DNA of 45,693 nucleotides, taken from assembly GCF_000471645.3 (NCBI RefSeq), contig NZ_AWGA01000074.1, positions 1-45,693 on the forward strand, in the 5' to 3' direction. This DNA comes from Candidatus Schmidhempelia bombi str. Bimp. GTDB lineage: Bacteria; Pseudomonadota; Gammaproteobacteria; Enterobacterales; Orbaceae. Of this stretch, positions 36,907 to 45,693 are shown piece after piece. Position numbers and translations under genes: made by a program. The notes beneath the pieces were generated by a model, which was not told the origin of the DNA, made no database searches, and saw only the letters and a list, made by a program, of their open reading frames with translations. Numbering within the stretch: position 1 is the first letter of the stretch; each line of letters starts with the position of its first letter.

Positions 36907-38295
36907 ATGATTAAGAGCAAAATTACCCATTCAGCGATACGTCCAGCTGTTCCCCCTTTTGTTATTCTTCAGCTAATATTTGATCTACTTACCATCATTG
37001 TTAGTGCGTTTTTAGCGGATAAATTATTAAATCGAGAGATTATTTTAGATTGTTATCAAATTTTAATCGTCATTGTCTGTTTTTTATTTTCCGCTATTGT
37101 TAGAAACATGTATCAATCCATATTTACTCCTAGTACTCATCTATTATTTATAGAATTACTTAAAGTTTGGGTAATAGGGTTTGGTAGTGGTGTGATAATT
37201 CATGGATTAATAAGCTCTTTCAAGCTTTCATGGCTATTTCTCTTACTTTGGTTTGTTTTTACTGTGGTTCTATTTTATCTATTTTATAAAACCGCTCAAT
37301 ATATTGCCAAACGCTTATTACGGCAAAAGGAAATCAATATCGCTTTTATTGATAACCAACTACAAATCAAATTTTTGGCGAAAGATTTAAAAAATATACC
37401 TTGGAAAAAATACAATATTGTGGGTTTTTACAGTAGCGACGACAATCAATACAACGAAATGATCTACAAAGGAAATATTGAACAACTATTAGCCGATGCC
37501 AAAAAGGGGCTAGTTGATGAAATTTATGTCGCAGACAGCCAGATGATGCGTAAGAAAATTGAATATATTATTCAAAAACTTGCCGATACAACTTGTTCAG
37601 TAATGTTATTACCGAATGTTTTTACCTTTAATTTATTGCGTTCACGTATCTATACCATTAATGATAGACCGGTTATTTCTATTTATGACACCCCTTTCCA
37701 AGGACTCAATGCTTGGATAAAACGTGTTGAAGATATTATTGGTGCTTCAATTATTTTAATGATAATCTCTCCGCTATTATTATTGATTGCTATCATCATC
37801 AAATTGACCTCTAAAGGTCCGATTTTGTTTAAACAAGATCGATATGGTATCAATGGTAAAATTATAAAAGTATGGAAGTTCCGCTCAATGAAAGTTATGG
37901 AAAATGGCGATAATGTTAAACAAGTCACCAAAGGTGATGCTCGCTTAACGCCTGTAGGTGCTTTTTTACGACGGACCTCACTTGATGAATTACCTCAATT
38001 TTTAAACGTATTATGGGGCGATATGTCGATTGTTGGACCTAGACCACATGCGATTGTACATAATGAATACTATCGAACCATGATCATGGGTTATATGTTA
38101 CGTCATAAAGTTAAACCTGGTATTACTGGTTGGGCGCAAATAAATGGTTATCGCGGTGAAACGGATACGATAGATAAAATGCAAAAACGCATTGAATATG
38201 ATTTAGAATATATTCACAATTGGAGTATAAGTTTCGATATTAAAATTATCTTATTAACGATAGTGAAAGGATTTATTAGTAAAACCGCTTATTAA
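36907..38295 (+). CDS. Undecaprenyl-phosphate sugar phosphotransferase, WcaJ type
   Basis: Polyisoprenyl-phosphate hexose-1-phosphate transferase that starts repeat-unit synthesis on the inner face of the inner membrane. 462 residues: four N-terminal membrane helices, a cytoplasmic nucleotide-binding-like domain (about 145-235), then a re-entrant helix and the C-terminal catalytic domain with KFRSM, GDARLTPVGAFLRRTSLDELPQFLNVLWGDMSIVGPRPH and GITGWAQINGYRGET. The domain order is that of WcaJ/WbaP. The sugar (glucose or galactose 1-phosphate) is not certain; galU makes UDP-glucose in the same chromosome. The ribosome site is weak. There is a 91-base gap from manB and a 38-base gap to yajL. Confidence 0.93.
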   Translation: MIKSKITHSAIRPAVPPFVILQLIFDLLTIIVSAFLADKLLNREIILDCYQILIVIVCFLFSAIVRNMYQSIFTPSTHLLFIELLKVWVIGFGSGVIIHGLISSFKLSWLFLLLWFVFTVVLFYLFYKTAQYIAKRLLRQKEINIAFIDNQLQIKFLAKDLKNIPWKKYNIVGFYSSDDNQYNEMIYKGNIEQLLADAKKGLVDEIYVADSQMMRKKIEYIIQKLADTTCSVMLLPNVFTFNLLRSRIYTINDRPVISIYDTPFQGLNAWIKRVEDIIGASIILMIISPLLLLIAIIIKLTSKGPILFKQDRYGINGKIIKVWKFRSMKVMENGDNVKQVTKGDARLTPVGAFLRRTSLDELPQFLNVLWGDMSIVGPRPHAIVHNEYYRTMIMGYMLRHKVKPGITGWAQINGYRGETDTIDKMQKRIEYDLEYIHNWSISFDIKIILLTIVKGFISKTAY

Positions 38296-38333
38296 ACTAC
38301 ATAATAACAATTTTGACTGATTGTGGAGAAAAT

Positions 38334-38915
38334 ATGACTAAATGTGCATTAGTGTTGTTAGCTGATGGTTGCGAAGAAACAGAAGCAGTAACAACAATAG
38401 ATTTGCTCACCAGAGCCGGTGTAGCGGTGACGATTGCTAGTATCAACGAACAAGATAAAGTACAGTGTTCACGAGGGGTTATCCTACAGGTTCAAAAAAT
38501 ATTTTCGCAAATTAAGGATCAACCTTTTGACGTTGTGATCTTACCTGGTGGCTTGAAAGGGGCGGAAAACTTCCGCGATTCACCACAAGTCATTGAAAAG
38601 CTTAAGCAGACACATCAGCAAGGTCATATTGTAGCCGCGATTTGTGCTTCGCCAGCGATGGTATTACAACACCATAACTTATTTCCGACTGCCTATATGA
38701 CTGGCTATCCGTCAACGAAAACAGCATTCAAATTATGGAAAGATGAACGCGCCTATTATGATCAACATAGCAAAGTGATTACTAGCCAAGGTCCTGCTAC
38801 ATCGATTGATTTTGCATTAAAAATTATTGCCACTCTATGTGGCACTGAAAAAGCAAAACACGTGGCGGCTGAATTAGTTTTACCTAAAGGGATTGATAAT
38901 TATTCAGATCAATAA
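38334..38915 (+). CDS. yajL: DJ-1/PfpI superfamily protein YajL
   Basis: A protein-repair/chaperone protein of the DJ-1 family, homologue of human DJ-1. From the ATG at 38334, preceded by GGAGAA, it has 193 residues (E. coli YajL 196); the longer TTG-opened frame is unlikely. GCEETEAVTTIDLLTRAG holds the conserved glutamate near 14, and AAICASPAMVL holds the reactive cysteine Cys104. It converges with thiI, its neighbour in E. coli. With only 38 bases after wcaJ, it may be read from the polysaccharide operon as well as from its own promoter. Confidence 0.93.
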   Translation: MTKCALVLLADGCEETEAVTTIDLLTRAGVAVTIASINEQDKVQCSRGVILQVQKIFSQIKDQPFDVVILPGGLKGAENFRDSPQVIEKLKQTHQQGHIVAAICASPAMVLQHHNLFPTAYMTGYPSTKTAFKLWKDERAYYDQHSKVITSQGPATSIDFALKIIATLCGTEKAKHVAAELVLPKGIDNYSDQ

Positions 38916-38925
38916 TCCCATAATA

Positions 38926-38961
38926 AAAAGGCACCAGCTATGATGTTGGCGCCTTTTGTTT
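38926..38961. terminator. Terminator between yajL and thiI
   Basis: AAAAGGC-A-CCA pairs with TGG-C-GCCTTTT (one A-C mismatch) over a 10-base loop, ending GTTTTC. It sits between converging genes and can act in both directions. Confidence 0.85.
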
Positions 38962-39005
38962 TCTTAACTCAAGTCAATAATGACGATTATCTATAAACTC
39001 ATTAA

Positions 39006-40454
39006 TTAATGTCTAAATACTTTAACATTATTAAAGTTTTGTTCCTTTAGATACAGTGCTTGTAATTTACTCATTACGCCACGCTCACAATAGAGTAAAT
39101 ATTGCTTATCCTGAGCCAAATCACCAAATTGAGAGGCTAACTTGTAAAAAGGAATATGAATTACCTGAATTTTTTCTACATTGAGTGGCGCATTTTCTTC
39201 CTCTTCTGGGGAACGAATATCAATAATGATATCATCCTTAGAAAATGCATTCACTGTTTCAACTTCCGTAATCTTATTTGATGTCTGTTTAGCGATCTCG
39301 CGAATATCGATATTTTCTGCTTCAGCTACCGCTTTATCTAAAATAGCAAAATTAAAATGGGCTTCTTCTGCTTCAATTTTCTCTTTTACTGCTTTTACAG
39401 TAGGATTCTTAGAGATAACGCCACAAAATTCCGGCATGGTTTTGGCGATATCTTCTGTGCCTATTTTTCGGGCTAAATGGATAATCGTCTCTTTATCGTG
39501 GGTGATTAAAGGACGTAAAATAAGCGTATCACTCACATTATCGATTAGGCGGAGATTGGTTAAAGTTTGACTTGAAACTTGCCCTAATGCTTCACCGGTT
39601 ACTAGCGCTTCAACATGATAACGTTGGGCGATGGTTGAGGCGGCGCGAATCATCATACGTTTAAGTACAACCCCCATTTGACCATCATCCACTTTTTCGA
39701 GTATTTCACCGACAACCTCAGCAAAATTGATGGTAATAAAACGAACTTTATGCGAACTACCAAAGCGACTCCATAAATAGTGCGCCATCTGTTTTACCCC
39801 AATCTCATGCGCAGCGCCACCTAAATTGAAAAAACAGTAATGAACGCGGCTACCTCGACGCATTAACATATAACTAGAAACACCAGAGTCAAATCCCCCT
39901 GAAATTAAGGAAATCACATCCTCTTGGGTACCGGTAGGAAAGCCCCCAATCCCTTCGTAACGCTGTTTAACCAGTAATAATTTATCATGTTCAATTTCGA
40001 GATGAACCGTCACATCAGGTTTAGTTAATTTTACTTTAGCTGATTCAATATGTTGATTTAAGCCACCACCAACATAGCGTTCAACCTCAATAGAGGTAAA
40101 GTCATGTTTACCGCGACGTTTGACTCTAACACAAAAACTTTTATTTTCAATTAAAGGTCCATAGTAAGGTAAAGCTAATTCAAAAATATGGTGCATATCG
40201 GTAAACGGCAATTCGTCTACGGCTAAAATATGATGAATACCTGGAATACGCGTTAATAGCTCTGCTACCCTAGTTTCGGTTTCTGGTTTTCGTGGGCGAA
40301 CCTCAATAAAATCCCAATGACGAACAACAGCCACTTCTTCTACATGTTGTTTTAATATATTGCGGATATTACTAGTCAAAATTTTAATAAAACGCAAACG
40401 GACCGAATCACTTTTAATCGTGATTTCTGGAAATAACTTAATAATAAATTTCAT
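39006..40454 (-). CDS. thiI: tRNA 4-thiouridine synthase / thiamine thiazole sulfurtransferase ThiI
   Basis: Makes s4U8 in tRNA and provides sulfur for the thiamine thiazole. It has exactly the E. coli length (482). N-terminal ferredoxin-like and THUMP domains (1-165), PP-loop SGGFDSG near 185-191, the resolving Cys344 in [10 protein letters not shown], and a C-terminal rhodanese domain with the persulfide Cys456 in YCERGVMS. All catalytic cysteines are present, so both activities are likely. It diverges from secG. Confidence 0.96.
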   Translation of the reverse strand: MKFIIKLFPEITIKSDSVRLRFIKILTSNIRNILKQHVEEVAVVRHWDFIEVRPRKPETETRVAELLTRIPGIHHILAVDELPFTDMHHIFELALPYYGPLIENKSFCVRVKRRGKHDFTSIEVERYVGGGLNQHIESAKVKLTKPDVTVHLEIEHDKLLLVKQRYEGIGGFPTGTQEDVISLISGGFDSGVSSYMLMRRGSRVHYCFFNLGGAAHEIGVKQMAHYLWSRFGSSHKVRFITINFAEVVGEILEKVDDGQMGVVLKRMMIRAASTIAQRYHVEALVTGEALGQVSSQTLTNLRLIDNVSDTLILRPLITHDKETIIHLARKIGTEDIAKTMPEFCGVISKNPTVKAVKEKIEAEEAHFNFAILDKAVAEAENIDIREIAKQTSNKITEVETVNAFSKDDIIIDIRSPEEEENAPLNVEKIQVIHIPFYKLASQFGDLAQDKQYLLYCERGVMSKLQALYLKEQNFNNVKVFRH

Positions 40455-40680
40455 AAAATATTAACGAAATAATTTGAAAACGGGCGTCATTATACTTATT
40501 TAATGGTGAATTGATAGTACATTTTTTGCTAAATTAACCGCGTTTTTAGCCAAAAAAACAAAATATACTTGCTTGTTGGCGCCAGTTTAGATAAGATCCG
40601 CCATCAATAATTTTCTTCTTTTAAAAAGAACAGGAAATACGTTATTATTTTCTGCATAACATAACAGTTTGTAGGTTAAA

Positions 40681-41043
40681 ATGTACGAAACTATTTTACT
40701 TGTTGTATTTTTAGTGATCTCTGTAGCCATTATCGGTTTAGTATTGGTTCAGAATGGCAAAGGTGCCGATATGGGTGCATCTTTTGGTGCTGGTGCATCA
40801 GCAACACTATTTGGATCAAGTGGTACTGGTAATTTTTTAACCCGCACAACAAGCATTCTTGGTTTGTTGTTTTTTGTTATTAGTATTTTATTGGTCAATT
40901 TAAGTAGTGCCACGAAAGCTGATAAAAGCGAATTCTCTAATTTAGGGGATGATGTTGCTATTGAGCAGGCTACTGCGCCAGTAAAATCGGTTGAATCAAC
41001 ACCTGAACAAGGAAATAATTCAACATCTGAAATTCCAGAATAA
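40681..41043 (+). CDS. secG: Preprotein translocase subunit SecG
   Basis: Auxiliary subunit of the SecYEG channel. 120 residues with two membrane helices (about 3-24 and 55-75), the cytoplasmic loop LVQNGKGADMGASFGAGASATLFGSSGTGNFLTRTT and a polar, proline- and glutamate-rich tail. The pattern is that of E. coli SecG (110 residues). AGG lies 6 bases before the ATG. A tRNA-Leu follows 20 bases after the stop, the E. coli order, and is probably cotranscribed. Confidence 0.95.
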   Translation: MYETILLVVFLVISVAIIGLVLVQNGKGADMGASFGAGASATLFGSSGTGNFLTRTTSILGLLFFVISILLVNLSSATKADKSEFSNLGDDVAIEQATAPVKSVESTPEQGNNSTSEIPE

Positions 41044-41063
41044 AGGGGATTTCTCCTTAAATT

Positions 41064-41150
41064 GCCGTGGTGGTGAAATTGGTAGACACGCTACCTTGAG
41101 GTGGTAGTGCTCGAAAGGGCTTACGGGTTCAAGTCCCGTCCTCGGCACCA
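41064..41150 (+). tRNA. tRNA-Leu (anticodon GAG)
   Basis: An 87-base class II tRNA with encoded CCA, nearly the same as the E. coli tRNA-Leu(GAG) after secG. Anticodon GAG at 41098-41100 in the loop TTGAGGT. The acceptor stem GCCGTGG with CCTCGGC has a U5-U68 mismatch where the enterobacterial tRNA has A-U. Confidence 0.95.
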
Positions 41151-41226
41151 AATCTTTTTATTATGTACTCTAAATTGAAGTTGCATTTTTTACAATAAGG
41201 TGTATACTTCAATCTTATCGGACGGA

Positions 41227-41303
<77 letters not shown>

Positions 41304-41343
41304 CTTTTATTGATTGGTCCACTAAAGGCTCAAAGATTTTATG

Positions 41344-41364
41344 CCTCGCTAGTCGGGGTTTTTT
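41344..41364 (+). terminator. Terminator after the initiator tRNA
   Basis: CCTCG/CGGGG stem with a T-G pair and a 5-base loop, then T6. Confidence 0.75.
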
Positions 41365-41416
41365 AATGCATGGGATTTGAGTTAAGCGAATGGACTATTC
41401 AGATTAACAAAATGTT

Positions 41417-41435
41417 GGGCGTTAGCCCTTTTTTT
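41417..41435 (+). terminator. Second terminator or attenuator before rimP
   Basis: GGGC/GCCC short stem with a GTTA loop and T7, ending only 7 bases before the GGGGGAA ribosome site of rimP. Its position suggests it tunes, rather than blocks, entry into the rimP-nusA-infB operon, possibly with antitermination. Confidence 0.6.
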
Positions 41436-41452
41436 ATTTCTGGGGGAATTGC

Positions 41453-41905
41453 TTGAGTAATTTAGAACAGCAATTAACAGCTATTATCCAAGAGCCCGTA
41501 AATGCACTTGGTTTTGAATTAGTTGGTATTGAGTTTATTCGTAGTCGTCATCCGGTACTGCGTATTTATATTGATAGCGAAAATGGGATTACTGTTGATG
41601 ATTGTGCGGATGTAAGTCGACAAGTGAGTGCAGTATTAGATGTTGAGGACCCAATAACGACGGCCTATAATCTTGAAGTTTCCTCGCCAGGGCTTGATCG
41701 TCCCTTATTCACACTTGAACATTATCAACGTTTTTTAGGACAAGAAGTAATGATCAATTTGCGTATAGCGATGTTTAATCGTCGTAAATGGCAGGGTGTC
41801 ATTAAGCAGATTGAAGATGAAATGATTACATTAACCGTTGATGGAAAAGATGAAACATTCGCATTTAGTAACATTCAAAAAGCGAATATTGTGCCTAGAT
41901 TTTAA
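41453..41905 (+). CDS. rimP: Ribosome maturation factor RimP
   Basis: Needed for 30S subunit maturation. 150 residues, the same length as E. coli RimP, with [37 protein letters not shown] and [13 protein letters not shown]. The start is a TTG with GGGGGAA 5 bases upstream; no nearby ATG or GTG gives a complete N-terminus. First protein gene of the rimP-nusA-infB operon. Confidence 0.96.
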   Translation: MSNLEQQLTAIIQEPVNALGFELVGIEFIRSRHPVLRIYIDSENGITVDDCADVSRQVSAVLDVEDPITTAYNLEVSSPGLDRPLFTLEHYQRFLGQEVMINLRIAMFNRRKWQGVIKQIEDEMITLTVDGKDETFAFSNIQKANIVPRF

Positions 41906-41923
41906 ATTGAATGGTGATAAAGG

Positions 41924-43399
41924 ATGAACAAAGAGATCTTAGCTGTTGTTGAAGCAGTGTCAAACGAAAAAGCGCTATCCCGAGATAAAATTTTTGAAGC
42001 ACTGGAGAGTGCATTAGCCACAGCGACAAAGAAAAAACAGAATTTAGATATTGATGTAGTAGTAAAAATCGATCACAAAACAGGTGACTATGATACCTTT
42101 CGTCGTTGGTTAGTGGTAGATACTGTCACTCAGCCAGCACGTGAAATCACTTTTGAAGCTGCTCAATATGAAGATGATCAAGTAAAATTAGGGGATTATG
42201 TTCAAGAGCAAATTGAATCAATTGCTTTTGACCGTATTACCACACAAACCGCTAAACAGGTGATCGTACAAAAAGTACGTGAAGCGGAAAGAACCATGAT
42301 TATTGATCAATTCCGTAGTCGCGTTGGTGACATTGTTACGGGTATTGTTAAAAAAACAACGCGTGAAAGTGTCGTCTTAGACTTAGGTAATAATGCTGAA
42401 GCGCTTATGAACCGTGATGATATGTTACCGCGTGAAAACTTCCGGATTGGGGATCGCATTCGTGGGATTTTATATCTGGTTGAACCAGAAAATAAACCAG
42501 CTCAACTCTGCGTTAGCCGCACCAGCCCACATATGATGGAAGAGTTATTCCGAATTGAAGTGCCAGAAATCGGTGAAGAGATGATCGATATCAAAGGGGT
42601 GGCTCGTGATCCAGGTTCGCGTGCCAAGATTGCGGTAAAAAGTAATGACCGTCGAATCGATCCTGTAGGCGCTTGTGTCGGAATGCGCGGAGCGCGGGTG
42701 CAAGCGGTATCAAATGAATTTGGCGGCGAACGTATTGACATTGTATTATGGGATGATAATCCAGCACAATATGTGATTAATGCCATGGCACCAGCTGATG
42801 TGGTCTCGATTGTTGTCGACGAAGATAAACACACGATGGATATCGCGGTGGAAGCAGAAAATTTACCACAAGCTATCGGACGTAATGGACAAAATATTCG
42901 TTTAGCATCCCAATTGACGGGTTGGACACTAAATGTGATGAAAGTAGAAGATTTACAGCAGAAACATCATGCTGAATCTTTTGCTGCCATTAAAAATTTC
43001 ATGAAACATTTAGATATTGAAGAAGATTTAGCTCAATTATTAGTTGAGGAAGGTTTTACTTCGCTAGAAGAGTTGGCTTACGTACCAGTAAATGAATTGC
43101 TAGAAATTGAAGAACTTAATGAAGAGTTAGTCAATACCTTAAGAGCAAGAGCAAAAGAAGCATTGACCATTATGGCTCTCGCCTACAGCGGTGAAAAACA
43201 AATTGCTCAGGCGATACTTGATATACCGGGTATGACACGTGAAATAGCGTATAAATTAGCCGACCATGGTGTAACGACGCTGGAAGAATTAGCTGAACAA
43301 GGGATTGATGACTTAGCTGAAATTGAAGAACTTGATGCTGAAAGAGCAGGAAAACTGATCATGGCTGCTCGCAACATCTGTTGGTTTGGAGAAGAGTAA
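41924..43399 (+). CDS. nusA: Transcription termination/antitermination factor NusA
   Basis: Binds RNA polymerase and promotes pausing, termination and rRNA antitermination. 491 residues (E. coli 495): N-terminal polymerase-binding domain, S1 domain (about 135-200, [22 protein letters not shown]), two KH domains ([21 protein letters not shown] and [18 protein letters not shown]), and two C-terminal acidic repeats ([21 protein letters not shown], then [21 protein letters not shown]) as in Enterobacteria. NusA is known to regulate its own operon. rimP ends 18 bases upstream. Confidence 0.97.
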   Translation: MNKEILAVVEAVSNEKALSRDKIFEALESALATATKKKQNLDIDVVVKIDHKTGDYDTFRRWLVVDTVTQPAREITFEAAQYEDDQVKLGDYVQEQIESIAFDRITTQTAKQVIVQKVREAERTMIIDQFRSRVGDIVTGIVKKTTRESVVLDLGNNAEALMNRDDMLPRENFRIGDRIRGILYLVEPENKPAQLCVSRTSPHMMEELFRIEVPEIGEEMIDIKGVARDPGSRAKIAVKSNDRRIDPVGACVGMRGARVQAVSNEFGGERIDIVLWDDNPAQYVINAMAPADVVSIVVDEDKHTMDIAVEAENLPQAIGRNGQNIRLASQLTGWTLNVMKVEDLQQKHHAESFAAIKNFMKHLDIEEDLAQLLVEEGFTSLEELAYVPVNELLEIEELNEELVNTLRARAKEALTIMALAYSGEKQIAQAILDIPGMTREIAYKLADHGVTTLEELAEQGIDDLAEIEELDAERAGKLIMAARNICWFGEE

Positions 43400-43422
43400 T
43401 TAAGGTAACAGGAAGGAATAAT

Positions 43423-45693
43423 ATGACAAAAGTTTCAATTCAAGCACTGTCTGAAGAAATGAAAACGCCAATGGATCGCCTGTTGCAACATTTTGCGGAT
43501 GTTGGAATAACCAAGAACGCATCCGATGATGTGAGCGCTGATGAAAAGGCGGCATTGCTTGCCCATCTTAACTCACAACAAGTGCCAACCAAATTAACCT
43601 TACAGCGAAAAAAACATTCTACCCTGAATGTGCAAGGAACAGGCGGCAAAAATAAAGAGATCAAAATTGAAGTGCGTAAAAAGCGCACTTTCGTTAAACG
43701 CGAAACCGAAGAAGAGCTAGCTGAACGCTTACGTCGTGAAGCGGAAGAAAAAGCTCGTCAGGAAGCAGAAGAGAAAGCGAAACAAGAGGCTGCCGAGCAG
43801 GCAAGATTGGAAGCAGAAGCGAAAGCAAAACAAGAAGCGGAAGAACAAGCTCGTAAAGCCCAAGAAGCAGTACTCGCTGCTGAAAAAGCAAAACAAGCTG
43901 AATTGGCGAAGAAAATCGCCGAAGAAGCGAAGAAAAACCAAGAAGCGAAACCAAATAAAGAAATGAATTCAGAAAAAGCACGTTTAGAAGCCGAAGCAGC
44001 GGCATTAAAACGCAAGGTTGAAGAAGAGAACCGCCAAAAAATCGAAGCTGAGGCAAAACGAGTCGCAGAAGAAGCGCGTAAATTAGCTGATAAATATAAT
44101 GCTGAACCGGTGACGACTACCTCACAAGGTGATGATGAAGATTATCATCTTACGACATCACGTTATGCGCGTGCGGCAGAGGATGAATCGGATCGCGAGG
44201 TAGAAAGTAATCGTGGTCGAGGTAATCGTAACAATAAAACGACCAAACAGAAAAAAGGCAGCAAACTGTCAGAAGGCAAAGCGGAGCGTGAAGAAGCGCG
44301 CGTCATTAATCGCGGCAGTAAGAAAAAGGTAAAAAGTGCTTTACAACAAGGTTTTAACAAACCTGTACAAGCCGTTAACCGTGATGTTGTCATTGGTGAA
44401 ACGATTACGGTTGCCGAATTAGCGAATAAAATGGCTGTTAAAGGTTCAGAAGTAATCAAAACCATGATGAAAATGGGCGCAATGGCGACCATTAACCAAG
44501 TCATTGATCAGGAAACGGCACAGTTAGTGGCAGAAGAGATGGGACATAAAGTCATTTTACGTCGTGAAAATGAACTTGAAGAGTCGCTAATGAGTGATCG
44601 TGATACAGGTGCTGAGCGTGTAGCACGTGCACCAGTGGTAACGATTATGGGTCACGTTGACCATGGTAAAACCTCACTACTTGATTATATTCGTAAAACG
44701 AAAATTGCCTCAGGTGAAGCGGGAGGGATTACTCAACATATTGGTGCTTATCACGTTAAAACCGCAAATGGTATGATTACCTTTTTAGATACACCAGGAC
44801 ATGCGGCGTTTACCTCAATGCGTGCGCGTGGTGCGAAAGCGACCGATATCGTCGTGTTAGTGGTGGCCGCTGATGATGGTGTCATGCCACAAACGGTTGA
44901 AGCGATTCAACATGCGAAAGCGGCTAATGTGCCTATCGTGGTGGCCGTCAATAAAATGGATAAACCAGAGGCGGATCCTGATCGCGTTAAAAATGAATTA
45001 GCCCAACGTGGTGTGATTCCTGAAGATTGGGGTGGTGATACTCAATTTGTACACGTATCGGCCAGAGCGGGGACGGGTATTGATGAATTGCTAGAAGCGA
45101 TTTTACTTCAATCTGAAGTCTTAGAATTAACCGCAATTGAGTCAGGTATGGCAAGTGGTGTGGTTATTGAATCTTTCCTTGATAAAGGACGCGGTCCAGT
45201 TGCAACCATCTTAGTTCAATCAGGAACATTACTTCGTGGCGATATCGTACTTTGCGGTTTCGAATATGGTCGTGTCCGTGCGATGCGTAACGAACTGGGT
45301 AAAAATATTGATAAAGCCGGTCCATCTATTCCCGTTGAAATTTTAGGTCTTTCTGGTGTCCCTGCTGCGGGTGATGAGGTCACCGTAGTACGTGATGAGA
45401 AAAAAGCGCGTGAAGTTGCGCTTTACCGTCAAGGCAAATTCCGTGAAGTGAAATTAGCGCGTCAACAGAAAGCTAAATTAGAAAACATGTTCACGAATAT
45501 GACAGAAGGTGATGTCTCTGAACTCAATATCGTATTAAAAGCCGATGTACAAGGGTCAGTTGAAGCCATTAGTGATGCATTACTCAAACTATCGACGGAT
45601 GAAGTGAAGGTAAAAATCATTGGTTCTGGTGTCGGTGGAATTACCGAAACCGATGCCACGTTAGCGGCGGCGTCAAATGCTATTATCCTTGGC
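43423..45693 (+). CDS. infB: Translation initiation factor IF-2, cut by the window edge
   Basis: GTPase that places initiator tRNA on the ribosome. The ATG follows a GGAAGGAA site. 757 codons are present without a stop; E. coli IF-2 has 890, so the last part of the C-terminal domain is missing. The start [13 protein letters not shown] is the conserved N-terminal subdomain. Residues about 95-215 are a glutamate-, alanine- and lysine-rich repetitive linker. G1 motif GHVDHGKT is at 410-417, then DTPGHAAF and NKMD (G4). The long linker makes spurious frames on the other strand. The start of the tRNA-binding domains is visible before the cut. Confidence 0.97.
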   Translation, partial: MTKVSIQALSEEMKTPMDRLLQHFADVGITKNASDDVSADEKAALLAHLNSQQVPTKLTLQRKKHSTLNVQGTGGKNKEIKIEVRKKRTFVKRETEEELAERLRREAEEKARQEAEEKAKQEAAEQARLEAEAKAKQEAEEQARKAQEAVLAAEKAKQAELAKKIAEEAKKNQEAKPNKEMNSEKARLEAEAAALKRKVEEENRQKIEAEAKRVAEEARKLADKYNAEPVTTTSQGDDEDYHLTTSRYARAAEDESDREVESNRGRGNRNNKTTKQKKGSKLSEGKAEREEARVINRGSKKKVKSALQQGFNKPVQAVNRDVVIGETITVAELANKMAVKGSEVIKTMMKMGAMATINQVIDQETAQLVAEEMGHKVILRRENELEESLMSDRDTGAERVARAPVVTIMGHVDHGKTSLLDYIRKTKIASGEAGGITQHIGAYHVKTANGMITFLDTPGHAAFTSMRARGAKATDIVVLVVAADDGVMPQTVEAIQHAKAANVPIVVAVNKMDKPEADPDRVKNELAQRGVIPEDWGGDTQFVHVSARAGTGIDELLEAILLQSEVLELTAIESGMASGVVIESFLDKGRGPVATILVQSGTLLRGDIVLCGFEYGRVRAMRNELGKNIDKAGPSIPVEILGLSGVPAAGDEVTVVRDEKKAREVALYRQGKFREVKLARQQKAKLENMFTNMTEGDVSELNIVLKADVQGSVEAISDALLKLSTDEVKVKIIGSGVGGITETDATLAAASNAIILG

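Noticed and set aside
43694-44056. Antisense frames inside infB (several 70-120 codon ORFs, leucine- or phenylalanine-rich)
   Set aside because: They are reverse readings of the glutamate/lysine/alanine-rich IF-2 linker and have no ribosome sites.

Overview
The window is a compact, AT-rich stretch of a gammaproteobacterial chromosome. Most proteins are close homologues of Escherichia coli proteins and several blocks keep the enterobacterial gene order: porin-asnS-pncB-pepN, mlaFEDCB-ibaG-murA, yajL/thiI, and secG-tRNA-Leu-initiator tRNA-rimP-nusA-infB. The low GC, the short genes and the mixture of enterobacterial blocks in a rearranged order suggest a member of the Orbales (Gilliamella, Frischella or Orbus type). 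That placement is inference; no rRNA or marker comparison was possible.

Layout. 1-1288: a minus-strand PAAR-tipped type VI secretion effector (DUF4225-like), whose immunity gene would lie off the left edge. 1766-2956: tyrB, with a TyrR-box-like site upstream. 3078-3649: a divergent pair of small DNA-binding proteins, one Ner/SfsB-like and one resembling the controller (C) proteins of restriction-modification systems, with a C-box-like operator between them but no restriction or methylase gene. 3650-4584: 935 bases without a gene, holding a promoter-like sequence and two mutually exclusive hairpins. 4585-13621: envelope and housekeeping genes (galU, hemH, waaA, orn, rsgA, hdeD, proQ, prc) and a 29-residue YnhF-type membrane peptide. 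13710-21909: tRNA-Ser(GGA), gmhA, porin, asnS, pncB, pepN. 21920-27395: a single-domain rhodanese, the Mla phospholipid-transport operon, ibaG and murA.

27402-38295 is the accessory heart of the window: a surface-polysaccharide cluster starting 6 bases after murA. It encodes a TagD-type glycerol-3-phosphate cytidylyltransferase, a Wzx flippase, a TagF/TagB-type CDP-glycerol glycerophosphotransferase, two glycosyltransferases, a Wzy-like polymerase, ManC and ManB (GDP-mannose supply) and a WcaJ-type initiating transferase. Together they predict a Wzx/Wzy-made polymer containing mannose and glycerol phosphate, a teichoic-acid-like modification on a Gram-negative surface glycan. The 3' end of wzy has been tandemly duplicated and the second copy is decaying.

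38334-45693: yajL, thiI (opposite strand), secG, tRNA-Leu(GAG), initiator tRNA-Met, and the rimP-nusA-infB operon, with infB cut by the right edge. galU, gmhA, waaA, the Mla operon, murA and the polysaccharide cluster all serve the cell envelope, so the window is rich in surface-building functions. I saw no insertion sequence, CRISPR array, rRNA gene or replication origin.
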